A program made the translations under genes and the position numbers. From positions 434,001 to 498,000 of the forward strand of contig NZ_QFZK01000002.1 of assembly GCF_003415675.1 (NCBI RefSeq): DNA of 64,000 nucleotides. The letters are read 5' to 3'. This document shows, piece by piece, positions 15,704 through 25,972 of the stretch. A model generated the notes under the pieces. It did no database searches. It saw only the letters and a list, made by a program, of their open reading frames with translations, and was not told the origin of the DNA. How positions within the stretch are numbered: the stretch's first letter is position 1; each line of letters begins with the position of its first letter. Origin of the DNA: Rhodoferax lacus. GTDB taxonomy: Bacteria; Pseudomonadota; Gammaproteobacteria; Burkholderiales; Burkholderiaceae_C.

Positions 15704-17512
15704 TCACACCTCCGCCCCCTCCACCAAAAACTTCACCTTCCGCACCCCGTTCCATTCCTCCGCGTCCAGGCGGAAGGCCAGCTTCACGCGGGCCGGGAGT
15801 TGTTCGGTGTGGCCGAACCAGATGCCGTCCACGGGCTGGCCCTGGTGTTTGAGTTTGAGTTGCAAATGCTTTTCACCCACCAGCCGCTGAGACAGCACTT
15901 CAACTTCTTCGCTGAAAGTGGGCGGGGCAAAGCCCTGACCCCAGACTTCCTTGTGCAAGGTGTCCACCAGGTCCACGCGCAGGTACTTGGGGTCCAGTGC
16001 GCCATCGGTTTCCAGGCGGCGCGTAAGCGTGGCGGCATCCAGCCACTCCTGCGCCACCTGGGTCAGGCCCTCTTCAAATGCATCCAGCCCGTCTTCATGG
16101 ATGGTGCAGCCTGCGGCCATGGCGTGGCCGCCAAAGCGCAACAGCACGCCGGGGTAACGCTTGGCCACCAGGTCCAGCGCGTCACGCAAATGAAAGCCGG
16201 GGATGCTGCGGCCCGAGCCTTTGAGCTCATGCTCCTTGCCGGGGGCCTGGCTTGCCGCAAACACAAACGAGGGGCGGTGCAGTTTGTCCTTGATGCGCGA
16301 GGCCACGATGCCCACCACGCCCTCATGAAAATCCGGGTCGAACACGCAGATGGCAGGGGGCGGCTCATCCCCCTCGTCGAACAGTGACTCCACAATGTCC
16401 ATGGCCTGCTCGCGCATGTCGCCCTCAATCACGCGGCGTTCGCGGTTGATGCCGTCCAGCGCCTTGGCCAGTTCGTCGGCACGGCCCGCATCATCGGTCT
16501 GCAGGCACTCGATACCCAGGGTCATGTCCGACAGGCGGCCGGCGGCGTTGATGCGCGGCCCCAGGGCAAAGCCGAAATCAAAGGTGGTGGCCACAGTGGC
16601 CTTGCGGCCGGCTGCGGTAAATAGTGCTGCCAGACCGGCAGGCATGGCGCCGGCGCGCACGCGCTTCAAGCCCTGCGCCACCAGGCGGCGGTTGTTGGCG
16701 TCCAGCTTCACTACGTCGGCCACGGTGCCCAGGGCAACCAAGGGCAGCAAGGCGTCCAGCTTCGGTTGGTTGCTGGCATCAAAAAGGCCGCGGTTGCGTA
16801 ACTCGCTGCGCAACGCCAGCAGCACATAAAACATCACGCCCACACCGGCCATGGATTTGCTGGCAAAGCTGCAGCCGGGCTGGTTGGGGTTGACGATCAC
16901 ATCGGCATTGGGAAGTAAAACCCCCACGCTCCCCACTGCGTGTGGTTCGCTGCCCCCCGAGGGGGCCGTCCCCGCCTTGGGGCGGCCCTGCGGCGGGGCG
17001 ACCACTCCGGCATTGCCCGTGGCAGGCAAATGGTGGTCCGTCACCAGCACCTGCAGACCCAGCTTCTTGGCGTGCGCCACGCCGTCCATGCTGGCAATGC
17101 CGTTGTCCACGGTGATCAGCACATCGGCGCCGCTGTCAAACACACGCTGGGCAATCGGGGCGGTCAGACCGTAGCCGTCAACCACGCGGTCGGGCACCAG
17201 GTAACTCACATGCCGGGCACCCAGCAGGCGCAGGCCGCGCAGGGCCACGGCGCAGGCGGTGGCGCCGTCGCAGTCGTAGTCGGCCACGATGCAGAGCTTT
17301 TTGTCCTGCGCGATGGCATCGGCCAGCAGCACGGCAGCTTCGCTTGCGCCCAAGAGCGAGGAGGGCGGCAAGAGCTTGGCCAGGGACTCGTCAAGCTCGT
17401 CCATGCCGGTGACGCCGCGCGCCGCATACAGGCGCGCCAGCAGGGGGTGAACGCCCGCCTGCTCCAGGGTCCAGACAGAGCGCGGGGGGACGTCGCGGGT
17501 GGTGATGTGCAT
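15704..17512 (-). CDS. recJ: Single-stranded-DNA exonuclease RecJ with in-frame insertion
   Basis: This 602-residue RecJ is a 5'-3' exonuclease on single-stranded DNA in recombination and mismatch repair. Metal motifs are intact: DYDCDG at 78-83, DNG at 136-138 and DHH at 159-161. GGHAMAAG marks the DHHA1 domain, and an OB domain ends the protein. Residues about 165-198 (GVVAPPQGRPKAGTAPSGGS, then EPHAVGSVGV) are not expected in RecJ and are encoded by a copy of an intergenic repeat. The normal HHLP...LPNADVIVNPNQ loop is split by it. The frame stays open, so the protein is probably functional with a surface loop. Confidence 0.93.
   Translation of the reverse strand: MHITTRDVPPRSVWTLEQAGVHPLLARLYAARGVTGMDELDESLAKLLPPSSLLGASEAAVLLADAIAQDKKLCIVADYDCDGATACAVALRGLRLLGARHVSYLVPDRVVDGYGLTAPIAQRVFDSGADVLITVDNGIASMDGVAHAKKLGLQVLVTDHHLPATGNAGVVAPPQGRPKAGTAPSGGSEPHAVGSVGVLLPNADVIVNPNQPGCSFASKSMAGVGVMFYVLLALRSELRNRGLFDASNQPKLDALLPLVALGTVADVVKLDANNRRLVAQGLKRVRAGAMPAGLAALFTAAGRKATVATTFDFGFALGPRINAAGRLSDMTLGIECLQTDDAGRADELAKALDGINRERRVIEGDMREQAMDIVESLFDEGDEPPPAICVFDPDFHEGVVGIVASRIKDKLHRPSFVFAASQAPGKEHELKGSGRSIPGFHLRDALDLVAKRYPGVLLRFGGHAMAAGCTIHEDGLDAFEEGLTQVAQEWLDAATLTRRLETDGALDPKYLRVDLVDTLHKEVWGQGFAPPTFSEEVEVLSQRLVGEKHLQLKLKHQGQPVDGIWFGHTEQLPARVKLAFRLDAEEWNGVRKVKFLVEGAEV
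16919..17020 (-). repeat. Intergenic-type GC-rich repeat inserted inside recJ
   Basis: About 100 bases within recJ carry CCCCCACGCTCCCCACTG near 16921, GCCCCCCGAGGGGGCC near 16953, and CTTGGGGCGGCCCTGCGG near 16976. Matching pieces occur in the intergenic element at 22639-22845 (GGCCCCCACGCTTGCCACTG and CTTGGGGCGGCCCGGCGG). The element has strong internal inverted repeats. It adds a multiple of three bases without a stop codon. Confidence 0.75.
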
Positions 17513-17530
17513 GGTCAGTTCAATATTTCT

Positions 17531-18472
17531 TTAGAGGCTTTGCAGCAGGGCCGCGAGGTCGGGCTTGGCAAAGCGTTGGCGGGTACGCGCCCACAGGCTT
17601 TGCGGCTGCCGACTAAAACTTTGGGCGGCAGTTTCGCCGCATAGCGTGAGCTCTACAGGTTGGCCTGCGCGGGCCTGTTCCAGCAAGGGTTTGAAGACGG
17701 TGGCGTCCAGGTCCTGCCAGGCCGCCGTCCAGGCGGGGGCGTCGTCGCGCAGCTGGGGTTGGCGCAGCACCTCCACCACCTTGCAGTCGCTGGACGCGTG
17801 GAAGTCCGCTGGCAAGCTGCCCGTGCCGCTCACCCAGAAAGAGGTAATGGGCAAGAGGCCGCGCGCCGCGCGGGCGTCATTCAGGGGGTGCGAGTAGAGC
17901 AGCATCTGCAATTCGTTTTGCAAACGGCGCAGCGGCTGGGCCTGCGCCTGGCGCGGCAGCCAATGGTCTACGGCGCCGCCGGAAGCCCGTGCCAAAGAGG
18001 CTGTGGGCAAGTCCTTGAAGGCCGCACCCGTGGCCAGCCAGTTGCCGCCGTGCAGGCCGTGCAGCGCAATGCCGTCTTCGGCCAGAAAGGCGCGCAGGGC
18101 CTCCATCACCTGGCGCGACTCGTCGTCGCTGATCTGGGTGTCCGCGGGGTCGGCCATGCGTACGTGGTCGGCATTGACCTGCCAGTGGCAGGGTGTGAGC
18201 CAGGCCCAGTCGTCGCCTGTGGTGGGCGCTGGTAACCGCAAGGCCTGTGCCTGCAAGGCGGCCCAGGGCAGTACGCCGTCCTGTGGTGTCAGGCCCATGG
18301 CACGCGCTGCCAGCATCTCATGCAAGGGGGACAGCGTGTCTTCTTCGCAGGTCGAACGCAGCCCCGGTGTGAGCAGGCGTAACAGGGCATCGAGCTGTGG
18401 CAACTGCAGTGGGGACAAGGCCTGCTGGCATTGCGGGCCCAGGGGTTTGGCGTAGGTAATCAGGGTGGGCAT
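17531..18472 (-). CDS. RpfE-like conserved protein (cofactor-independent phosphoglycerate-mutase-like)
   Basis: This 313-residue protein is of a family often labelled regulatory protein RpfE or phosphoglycerate mutase. Recognisable parts are the WAWLTPCHWQVNADHVRMAD segment, LHGLHGGNWLATG, LLYSHPLNDARAARG and PITSFWVSGTGSL. I could not see a complete phosphatase-superfamily metal site, so enzymatic activity is uncertain. It sits 18 bases upstream of recJ in the same direction, as in the rpf region of xanthomonads where rpfE and recJ are neighbours. A TTG seven codons upstream is an alternative start; the ATG fits better. It is divergent from lolC. Confidence 0.7.
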   Translation of the reverse strand: MPTLITYAKPLGPQCQQALSPLQLPQLDALLRLLTPGLRSTCEEDTLSPLHEMLAARAMGLTPQDGVLPWAALQAQALRLPAPTTGDDWAWLTPCHWQVNADHVRMADPADTQISDDESRQVMEALRAFLAEDGIALHGLHGGNWLATGAAFKDLPTASLARASGGAVDHWLPRQAQAQPLRRLQNELQMLLYSHPLNDARAARGLLPITSFWVSGTGSLPADFHASSDCKVVEVLRQPQLRDDAPAWTAAWQDLDATVFKPLLEQARAGQPVELTLCGETAAQSFSRQPQSLWARTRQRFAKPDLAALLQSL

Positions 18473-18552
18473 GGGTGTGTATTGTCCGTGCAACTTGCCG
18501 GGTGCTTCGCAGGCACACCTTCAGGGCCGGTACGTAATGCCACAATCCCCCC

Positions 18553-19812
18553 GTGAAACAAATTCCCTACGAACTGCTGGTGGGCTGGCGCTACACCCGC
18601 GCGGGCCGGGCCACCCGGCGCAACGGCTTTATCTCCTTTATCTCCGGCGTCTCCATGCTGGGCATTGCCCTGGGCGTGGCCGCGCTCATCATTGTGCTCA
18701 GCGTGATGAACGGCTTCCAGAAGGAAGTGCGTGACCGCATGCTCAGCGTGGTCTCGCACATCGAGGTCTATGCCCAGGGCGGTGCGGCCCTGCCGGACCT
18801 GGCCACCACCCTGCTGGAGGTCCGCGCCAACCCGCAGGTGATTGGTGCGGCCCCGTTTATTGCCGCGCAGGCCCTGCTGGCGCGCGGCGAGGACATGAAG
18901 GGCGTGATGGTGCGCGGTATTGACCCGGCGCTGGAACATGAGGTGACGGATCTGGCCGGTGGCGCGCAGGCAGCGGTGCTGGGCCAGCTGAAGGCCGGTG
19001 AATTCGGTGTGGTGCTGGGCGCCGAACTGGCGCGCTCGCTGGGCGTGCGCGCCGGGGACCGCGTGACCCTGGTCGCCCCCAGCGGCGAAGTCTCACCGGC
19101 CGGTGTGGTGCCGCGCCTCAAACAGATGACGGTGGTGGGCACATTTGACTCCGGCCACTATGAATACGACTCGGCCCTGGTGATGCTGCACTGGCAGGAC
19201 GCCGCGCGCATCTTCCGCCTGGAAGGCCCCACCGGCGTGCGCCTGAAACTCAAAGACCTGCAGCAGGCGCGCAGTGTGGCCTCCGAGCTGAGCCGCAGCC
19301 TGACCGGCGCACTCTATATCCGCGACTGGACGCAGCAAAACCGGACCTGGTTTGCCGCAGTGCAGGTGGAAAAACGCATGATGTTCATCATCCTGACCTT
19401 GATCGTGGCGGTGGCTGCCTTCAACCTGGTCAGCACCCTGGTGATGACGGTGACGGACAAGCGCGCTGACATTGCCATTCTGCGCACGCTGGGTGCGAGC
19501 CCGGGCAGCATCATGGGCATCTTCGTGGTGCAGGGCGCCATGGTCGGCGTGATCGGCACCTTGGCGGGCCTGCTTCTGGGCCTGGGCATTGCCTTCAACA
19601 TCGATGTCATCGTGCCCGCGCTGGAACAGCTGCTGGGCGCCACCTTCTTGCCCAAGGACATCTACCTGATCAGCCGCATGCCCAGTGATCCGCAGACGAG
19701 CGATATCCTGCCCATCGGCGTCATCGCCCTGGTGCTGGCCTTTGTGGCCACGCTGTATCCCAGCTGGCGCGCCAGTCGCATCAACCCGGCGGAGGCGCTG
19801 CGCTATGAGTGA
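18553..19812 (+). CDS. lolC: Lipoprotein-releasing ABC transporter permease LolC/LolE type
   Basis: This 419-residue permease has an N-terminal membrane helix ([20 protein letters not shown]), a large periplasmic domain, and three C-terminal helices with the FtsX-type segment [20 protein letters not shown]. LolCDE extracts outer-membrane lipoproteins from the inner membrane and passes them to LolA. Only one permease gene is present, as is common where LolC/E is a homodimer (LolF-type) in non-enteric bacteria. Translation starts at GTG. The lolD start overlaps its end (ATGAGTGA). Confidence 0.92.
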   Translation: MKQIPYELLVGWRYTRAGRATRRNGFISFISGVSMLGIALGVAALIIVLSVMNGFQKEVRDRMLSVVSHIEVYAQGGAALPDLATTLLEVRANPQVIGAAPFIAAQALLARGEDMKGVMVRGIDPALEHEVTDLAGGAQAAVLGQLKAGEFGVVLGAELARSLGVRAGDRVTLVAPSGEVSPAGVVPRLKQMTVVGTFDSGHYEYDSALVMLHWQDAARIFRLEGPTGVRLKLKDLQQARSVASELSRSLTGALYIRDWTQQNRTWFAAVQVEKRMMFIILTLIVAVAAFNLVSTLVMTVTDKRADIAILRTLGASPGSIMGIFVVQGAMVGVIGTLAGLLLGLGIAFNIDVIVPALEQLLGATFLPKDIYLISRMPSDPQTSDILPIGVIALVLAFVATLYPSWRASRINPAEALRYE

Positions 19813-20512
19813 AATCATTGTCCCCGGCGCCGGTGGACCCATACTCACCTGCCGCGGCCTCACCAAGCGCTTCCATGAGGGCCGCCTGGATGTGACCGTG
19901 CTGCAAGGCGTGGACCTCGATGTGCAGCGCGGCGAGACGCTGGCCATCGTGGGCGCCTCGGGTTCGGGCAAAAGCACCTTGCTGCATTTGCTGGGCGGGC
20001 TCGATGCCCCCAGCAGCGGCAGCGTTACCCTGTGCGGCGCGTCCATGGCCGCCTTGAGTGCGGCCGAGCAGGGCCGCCTGCGCAACCGGCACCTGGGCTT
20101 TGTCTACCAGTTCCACCATTTGCTGCCCGAGTTCAGTGCCCTGGACAACGTGGCCATGCCCCTGACCATTCGCCGTGTGCCGCGCTCTGAAGCTGTGCAA
20201 GCCGCCTCCGACATGCTGGCCAAAGTAGGCCTCTCGGAGCGCATGCTGCACCGTCCCGCGGAGCTCTCGGGTGGTGAGCGCCAGCGCGTGGCGATTGCCC
20301 GTGCCCTGGTCACGCGGCCTGACTGTGTGCTGGCCGATGAGCCCACCGGCAATCTGGACCGATCCACCGCAGACGGCGTGTTCGCCCTGATGCTGGAGTT
20401 GGCGCAGGCCCACGGCACGGCCTTTGTGCTGGTCACGCATGACACCGCCCTGGCCTCGCGCTGCAAGCGGCAAATGACCCTGGTGCAGGGCCAGCTGCGA
20501 GCCCTCACCTGA
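19805..20512 (+). CDS. lolD: Lipoprotein-releasing ABC transporter ATPase LolD
   Basis: This 235-residue ABC ATPase has Walker [10 protein letters not shown], Walker [12 protein letters not shown] and signature [15 protein letters not shown]. It is of the MacB/LolD/FtsE type by its length and the [19 protein letters not shown]-loop. The LLPEF motif is the LolD signature. Its ATG lies inside the last codons of lolC (eight-base overlap), so the two are translationally coupled. It powers release of lipoproteins, which matters for the surface lipoproteins encoded further right. Confidence 0.94.
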   Translation: MSEIIVPGAGGPILTCRGLTKRFHEGRLDVTVLQGVDLDVQRGETLAIVGASGSGKSTLLHLLGGLDAPSSGSVTLCGASMAALSAAEQGRLRNRHLGFVYQFHHLLPEFSALDNVAMPLTIRRVPRSEAVQAASDMLAKVGLSERMLHRPAELSGGERQRVAIARALVTRPDCVLADEPTGNLDRSTADGVFALMLELAQAHGTAFVLVTHDTALASRCKRQMTLVQGQLRALT

Positions 20513-20523
20513 GAATCCCCGCC

Positions 20524-21366
20524 ATGCAGTGGATTGACAGCCATTGCCATCTGGACGCCTTCGAGTTCGGTGGCGACGTGCTGCCGGTGCGCGCGCAGGC
20601 CCGTGCGCAGGGCGTAGCGCACTGCGTGATCCCGGCCGTGCACGTGGCCAACTTCGAGGCCGTGCGCCTGCTGGCCCACAGCACCCGGGACAGCTATTGC
20701 CTGGGCATCCATCCCCTCTATGTGGGGCAGGCCAGCGAAGACGACCTGGCCACGCTGGACGCGCAGCTCACGCAGCACCACGACGACCCGCGCCTGGTGG
20801 CCGTGGGCGAAATCGGGCTGGACTACTTTGTGCCCGCGCTCAGCCAAAGCCCGTTGCTCGAGAAGCAGGAGTATTTCTACCGCGCCCAACTCCGGCTCGC
20901 GCGTCAGCACGGCCTGCCGGTGGTGCTGCATGTGCGGCGCTCGGTCGACAAGCTGCTCAAGCACCTGCGGGATTTCAGTGGCGACAAGCCCCTCTGTGGC
21001 ATTGCCCATGCCTTCAATGGCAGTGAGGTGCAGGCCGCAGAGTTCCTCAAACAGGGCTTCAAGCTGGGCTTTGGTGGCGCTGTGACCTTTGAGCGCGCCC
21101 TGCAATTGCGCCGTCTGGTCTCCAGCCTGCCGCTGGACGCCCTGGTACTGGAGACCGACGCCCCGGACATCCCGCCGCACTGGCTCTACACCACGGCCGA
21201 ACAGCGCAGCACGGGTGTGGCGCAGGGGCGCAACACGCCGGGCGAGCTGCCGCGCATTGCGGAAGTGGTGGCACAGCTGCGCGGCCTGGCGTTGTCTGAT
21301 CTGGCTGCGGCTACGCGCGCCAATACCTGTGCGGCCTTGCCCAAGTTGAATGCCTTGATGGTCTGA
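20524..21366 (+). CDS. TatD family metal-dependent hydrolase
   Basis: This 280-residue TIM-barrel hydrolase has the metal ligands HCHLD (residues 7-11), VGEIGLDYF, VVLHVRRS, CGIAHAFNGS and LETDAPDIPP. TatD proteins are 3'-5' DNases and may act on peroxide-damaged DNA or in RNA turnover; some also show D-aminoacyl-tRNA deacylase activity. It follows lolD after 11 bases in the same direction, so it probably shares the transcript. The family is certain; the particular paralog (YcfH, YjjV or TatD) was not resolved. Confidence 0.9.
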   Translation: MQWIDSHCHLDAFEFGGDVLPVRAQARAQGVAHCVIPAVHVANFEAVRLLAHSTRDSYCLGIHPLYVGQASEDDLATLDAQLTQHHDDPRLVAVGEIGLDYFVPALSQSPLLEKQEYFYRAQLRLARQHGLPVVLHVRRSVDKLLKHLRDFSGDKPLCGIAHAFNGSEVQAAEFLKQGFKLGFGGAVTFERALQLRRLVSSLPLDALVLETDAPDIPPHWLYTTAEQRSTGVAQGRNTPGELPRIAEVVAQLRGLALSDLAAATRANTCAALPKLNALMV

Positions 21367-21477
21367 AGTCCCCTCTGCGCAGGCCTTGATCCTGCTGCCT
21401 GATTCAGGTGCTTGGAAGGACAGGTCTGGCGGACTAAGATGGTGCTTCCATCCATGCCAGGCACCCGGAGTTTGCAC

Positions 21478-22635
21478 ATGAAAAAAGCCACCGTAACCAA
21501 GACGGCCCCTGCAGCCGCCAAGAAGCCCGCCCTGACCGAGGTGCGTGCCGCAGCCCGCGGCGACCGCGCCCCCTCCACCCGCAAGCGCCCGCTGGAAAAA
21601 TTCAGTGCCGAGCAGGCTACCCTCGCTGCCCAGGACAGCCAGGTCGAAGCGGCCCTGTCGCTGCTGGCACCAACGGCCCACGGAGTGGCAGTGACCACGC
21701 AGCAGCGCGCAAAATCCCTGCGCGCCCTGATGGATGGCGCCTCGCCCGACGACCGGCGCGTGCTGCGCGCGGCCATGCTGCAGCGCGAACCGGCACCCGA
21801 AAAAGAGAACCCCGACGAAATCCTGGCGCCCGACTGGCGCGAGGGTGCCTACCCCTACAAAAACCTGTTGCGCCGCAGCGTTTACGAAAAAGAGAAATTC
21901 CGCCTGCAATGCGAGCTGCTCAAGCTGCAGGCCTGGGTGAAGGACACCGGCCAGCGCGTGGTGATCCTGTTTGAGGGCCGCGACTCGGCGGGCAAGGGTG
22001 GTGCCATCAAGCGCTTCATGGAACACCTGAATCCTCGCGGCGCGCGCGTGGTGGCCCTGGAAAAACCCTCCGAGACCGAGCAGGGCCAGTGGTACTTCCA
22101 GCGCTATGTGCAGCACCTGCCCACGCGTGGCGAGATCGTGATGTTCGACCGCAGCTGGTACAACCGCGCCGGGGTGGAGCGCGTCATGGGCTTTTGCAGC
22201 GATGCCGAATACGCCGAGTTCATGAAGCAGGCCCCCGACTTCGAGCGCCACCTGGTGCGCAGCGGCGTGCACGTCATCAAGTTCTGGTTCAGCGTCAGCC
22301 GCAAGGAGCAGCGTCGCCGCTTCAAGGAGCGCGAGGGCCACCCGCTCAAGCAGTGGAAGCTCAGCCCCATCGATCTGGCCTCGCTGGACAAGTGGGAAGA
22401 TTACACCCGCGCCAAGGAGGCCATGTTCTTCGACACCGACACGGCCGATGCGCCCTGGACCGTCATCAAGAGCGACTGCAAGAAGCGCGCGCGCCTGAAC
22501 GCCATGCGCTACGTGCTGCACAAGCTGGCCTATGGCAACAAGGACCTGTCGCAGGTGGGCAAGCTTGACCCCCTGATCGTGGGGCGCGCCCATGTGGTCT
22601 ACGAGCGTGGCGAGAAGTCCGGCGCGCTGATGTGA
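21478..22635 (+). CDS. ppk2: Polyphosphate kinase 2 family protein
   Basis: This 385-residue PPK2 has Walker A in VVILFEGRDSAGKGGAIKRF and the lid region EKPSETEQGQWYFQRYVQ. Walker B is MFDRSWYNRAGVERVMGF, and DLASLDKWEDYTRAKEAMFF is close to the PPK2 signature. It transfers phosphate between polyphosphate and nucleotides. The single kinase domain with the conserved WYNRAGVERVMGF segment resembles class I PPK2 enzymes. The first roughly 110 residues are a Lys/Ala/Pro-rich, low-complexity extension (KKATVTKTAPAAAKKPAL) followed by a helical segment. The start is at MKKATV with GGAG eight bases upstream. Confidence 0.9.
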   Translation: MKKATVTKTAPAAAKKPALTEVRAAARGDRAPSTRKRPLEKFSAEQATLAAQDSQVEAALSLLAPTAHGVAVTTQQRAKSLRALMDGASPDDRRVLRAAMLQREPAPEKENPDEILAPDWREGAYPYKNLLRRSVYEKEKFRLQCELLKLQAWVKDTGQRVVILFEGRDSAGKGGAIKRFMEHLNPRGARVVALEKPSETEQGQWYFQRYVQHLPTRGEIVMFDRSWYNRAGVERVMGFCSDAEYAEFMKQAPDFERHLVRSGVHVIKFWFSVSRKEQRRRFKEREGHPLKQWKLSPIDLASLDKWEDYTRAKEAMFFDTDTADAPWTVIKSDCKKRARLNAMRYVLHKLAYGNKDLSQVGKLDPLIVGRAHVVYERGEKSGALM

Positions 22636-22638
22636 TCT

Positions 22639-22858
22639 GGCCCCCACGCTTGCCACTGCCCAGGCAGGCGCACAGCGCCTGGCGCCTGTGCTGCGCTGGT
22701 CGTGTCGATGCCAGAGGCATGCTGCTCTTCGGCCTGTCCCGGTCTGCGCTGGCAGACCGTGAGCCGCAGGCCTCAGCCCCAAGGGGGCACGCTTCCCCTT
22801 GGGGCGGCCCGGCGGGGAAACCAGGCCCCCACGCTTGCCACTGCCTATGCTGTGCCGC
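22639..22858. repeat. Intergenic composite repeat with direct terminal repeats
   Basis: The gap between ppk2 and the next gene is filled by repeat sequence. A 22-base unit starting GGCCCCCACGCTTGCCACTG occurs at 22639-22660 and again identically at 22824-22845, 185 bases apart. Between them are inverted-repeat blocks (CAGGCAGGCGC...GCGCCTGG, GGTCTGCG...GCAGACC, CCAAGGGGGC...CCCCTTGG). The segment 22698-22740 matches 38731-38773 in reverse orientation. No ORF or transposase is present. Confidence 0.8.
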
Positions 22859-22877
22859 CATGCTGGTATAAATCCCC

Positions 22878-23635
22878 ATGGCAATTAAAGAAGCAACCCA
22901 CCACCCCGAAGTCAATTTCTCGGAAGAAGGCCCCATCCGTCACCTTCACCTGGGCAGCGAATGGATACAGGGCTCCATGCTGGTGGACGCGCCCTATGTG
23001 CTGGTGCATGAGTACATCCAGCGCATGATGGCGGGGCTGCTGTTCCTGGACCCCGCCAGCGTGCCCGAGCGCCAGGCCCTGCAGCTGGGTCTGGGCGCGG
23101 CGTCCCTCACCAAGTTTTGCCACAAGGTCTTGCGCGCCAGGAACACTACCGCCATCGAGCTCAACCCGCAGGTGCTGCATGCCTGCAAGGGCTGGTTCAA
23201 CCTGGGTGCCGACAACCCGCGCATGCAGGTGGTGCTGGCCGATGCGGCGCAGGAAATCAAGAAGCCGCGCTGGCTCGGCGCGGTGGACCTGCTGCAGGTG
23301 GACCTGTACGACGAAGAGGCTGCAGCGCCCGTGCTCGACAGCCCCGATTTTTATGCCGACTGCCGCGCCACCCTGACGGAAGAGGGCAGCATGACGGTGA
23401 ACCTGTTTGGGCGTTCGTCGAGCTTCCAGAAGAGTGTGGACAAAATAGCCGCCGCCTTTGGCATGGATGCCATCTGGGCCTTCAAGGCCACGCGCGAAGG
23501 CAACACCGTGGTGCTGGCGCAGCGCACGGCTTCGCGTCCCAAGAGCAGCCTGCTGGCCGAGCGCGCTGCCATCATCAGCAGCGAGTGGGGCCTGCCCGCT
23601 GAAAAATGGGTGCGCGCCTTTAAACCGGTACAACC

Positions 23636-23639
<4 letters not shown>
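22878..23639 (+). CDS. Spermidine-synthase-like methyltransferase-fold protein
   Basis: This 253-residue Rossmann-fold protein of the spermidine/spermine synthase superfamily has LQLGLGAASLTKF in place of the usual GGGDG cofactor loop and TAIELNPQVLHACKGWF for the second strand. The catalytic motif region is VDLLQVDLYDEEAAAPV. Because the GGGxG loop is altered to GLGAAS, polyamine synthesis is not assured. Comparable proteins in this family are annotated simply as spermidine synthase. The stop overlaps the ATG of the downstream GspE gene (four bases), so they are cotranscribed and coupled. Confidence 0.8.
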
Positions 23640-25441
<1,802 letters not shown>

Positions 25442-25471
25442 ACACCCCACAAAACGCCCCAACGTTTCGCC

Positions 25472-25960
25472 ATGCACCTGAAGAACCAAAAAGACTTTCT
25501 GTCCGGCCTGCTGTTCATGGTCTGCGGCGTGAGCTTTGCCTGGGGTGCTTCCAGGTACAGCATTGGCAATGCGGCGCGCATGGGGCCGGGCTACTTTCCG
25601 CTGGTGCTGGGTGCGGTGCTGACGGTGCTGGGTGTCTTCATCGTCTTCAAGGCCCTGGTGTTCGAGACCGAGGACGGCGGGCGCATGGGTGGCTGGGCCT
25701 GGCGGCCGGTGGGCTTTGTGGTGCTGGCCAATGTAGTGTTTGGTGTGCTGATTGGCGGGCTTGCATCGGTGGGCCTGCCGCCCATGGGGCTGGTGGCATC
25801 TATCTTTGCGCTGGTGGTGATTGCCGCGCGGGCCGGGCAGGAATTTCGCTGGAAGGAAGTCCTGCTGCTGGCCTTGGTGCTGGCGCTGGGCAGCTACCTG
25901 ACTTTCATCGTCCTGCTCAAGCTGCAAATTGCGGTCTGGCCTGCCTTTGTGGCCGCCTGA
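25472..25960 (+). CDS. tctB: Tripartite tricarboxylate transporter small subunit TctB
   Basis: This 162-residue protein has four to five membrane helices and the TctB layout: N-terminal SGLLFMVCGVSFAWGASRY, then MGPGYFPLVLGAVLTVLGVF, which is the family signature. It is the small membrane component of a secondary carboxylate transporter that needs a periplasmic TctC protein. tctA follows after 12 bases. No tctC gene lies in the window near it. Confidence 0.88.
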   Translation: MHLKNQKDFLSGLLFMVCGVSFAWGASRYSIGNAARMGPGYFPLVLGAVLTVLGVFIVFKALVFETEDGGRMGGWAWRPVGFVVLANVVFGVLIGGLASVGLPPMGLVASIFALVVIAARAGQEFRWKEVLLLALVLALGSYLTFIVLLKLQIAVWPAFVAA

Positions 25961-25972
25961 ACGCCGCCCAGC

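Noticed and set aside
22639-22858. Repeat block as an insertion sequence
   Set aside because: No transposase frame and no clear terminal inverted repeats; better seen as a non-autonomous repeat.
20104-22884. A 926-codon minus-strand open frame over lolD, tatD and ppk2
   Set aside because: All three sense genes have full family motifs; the antisense frame has none.
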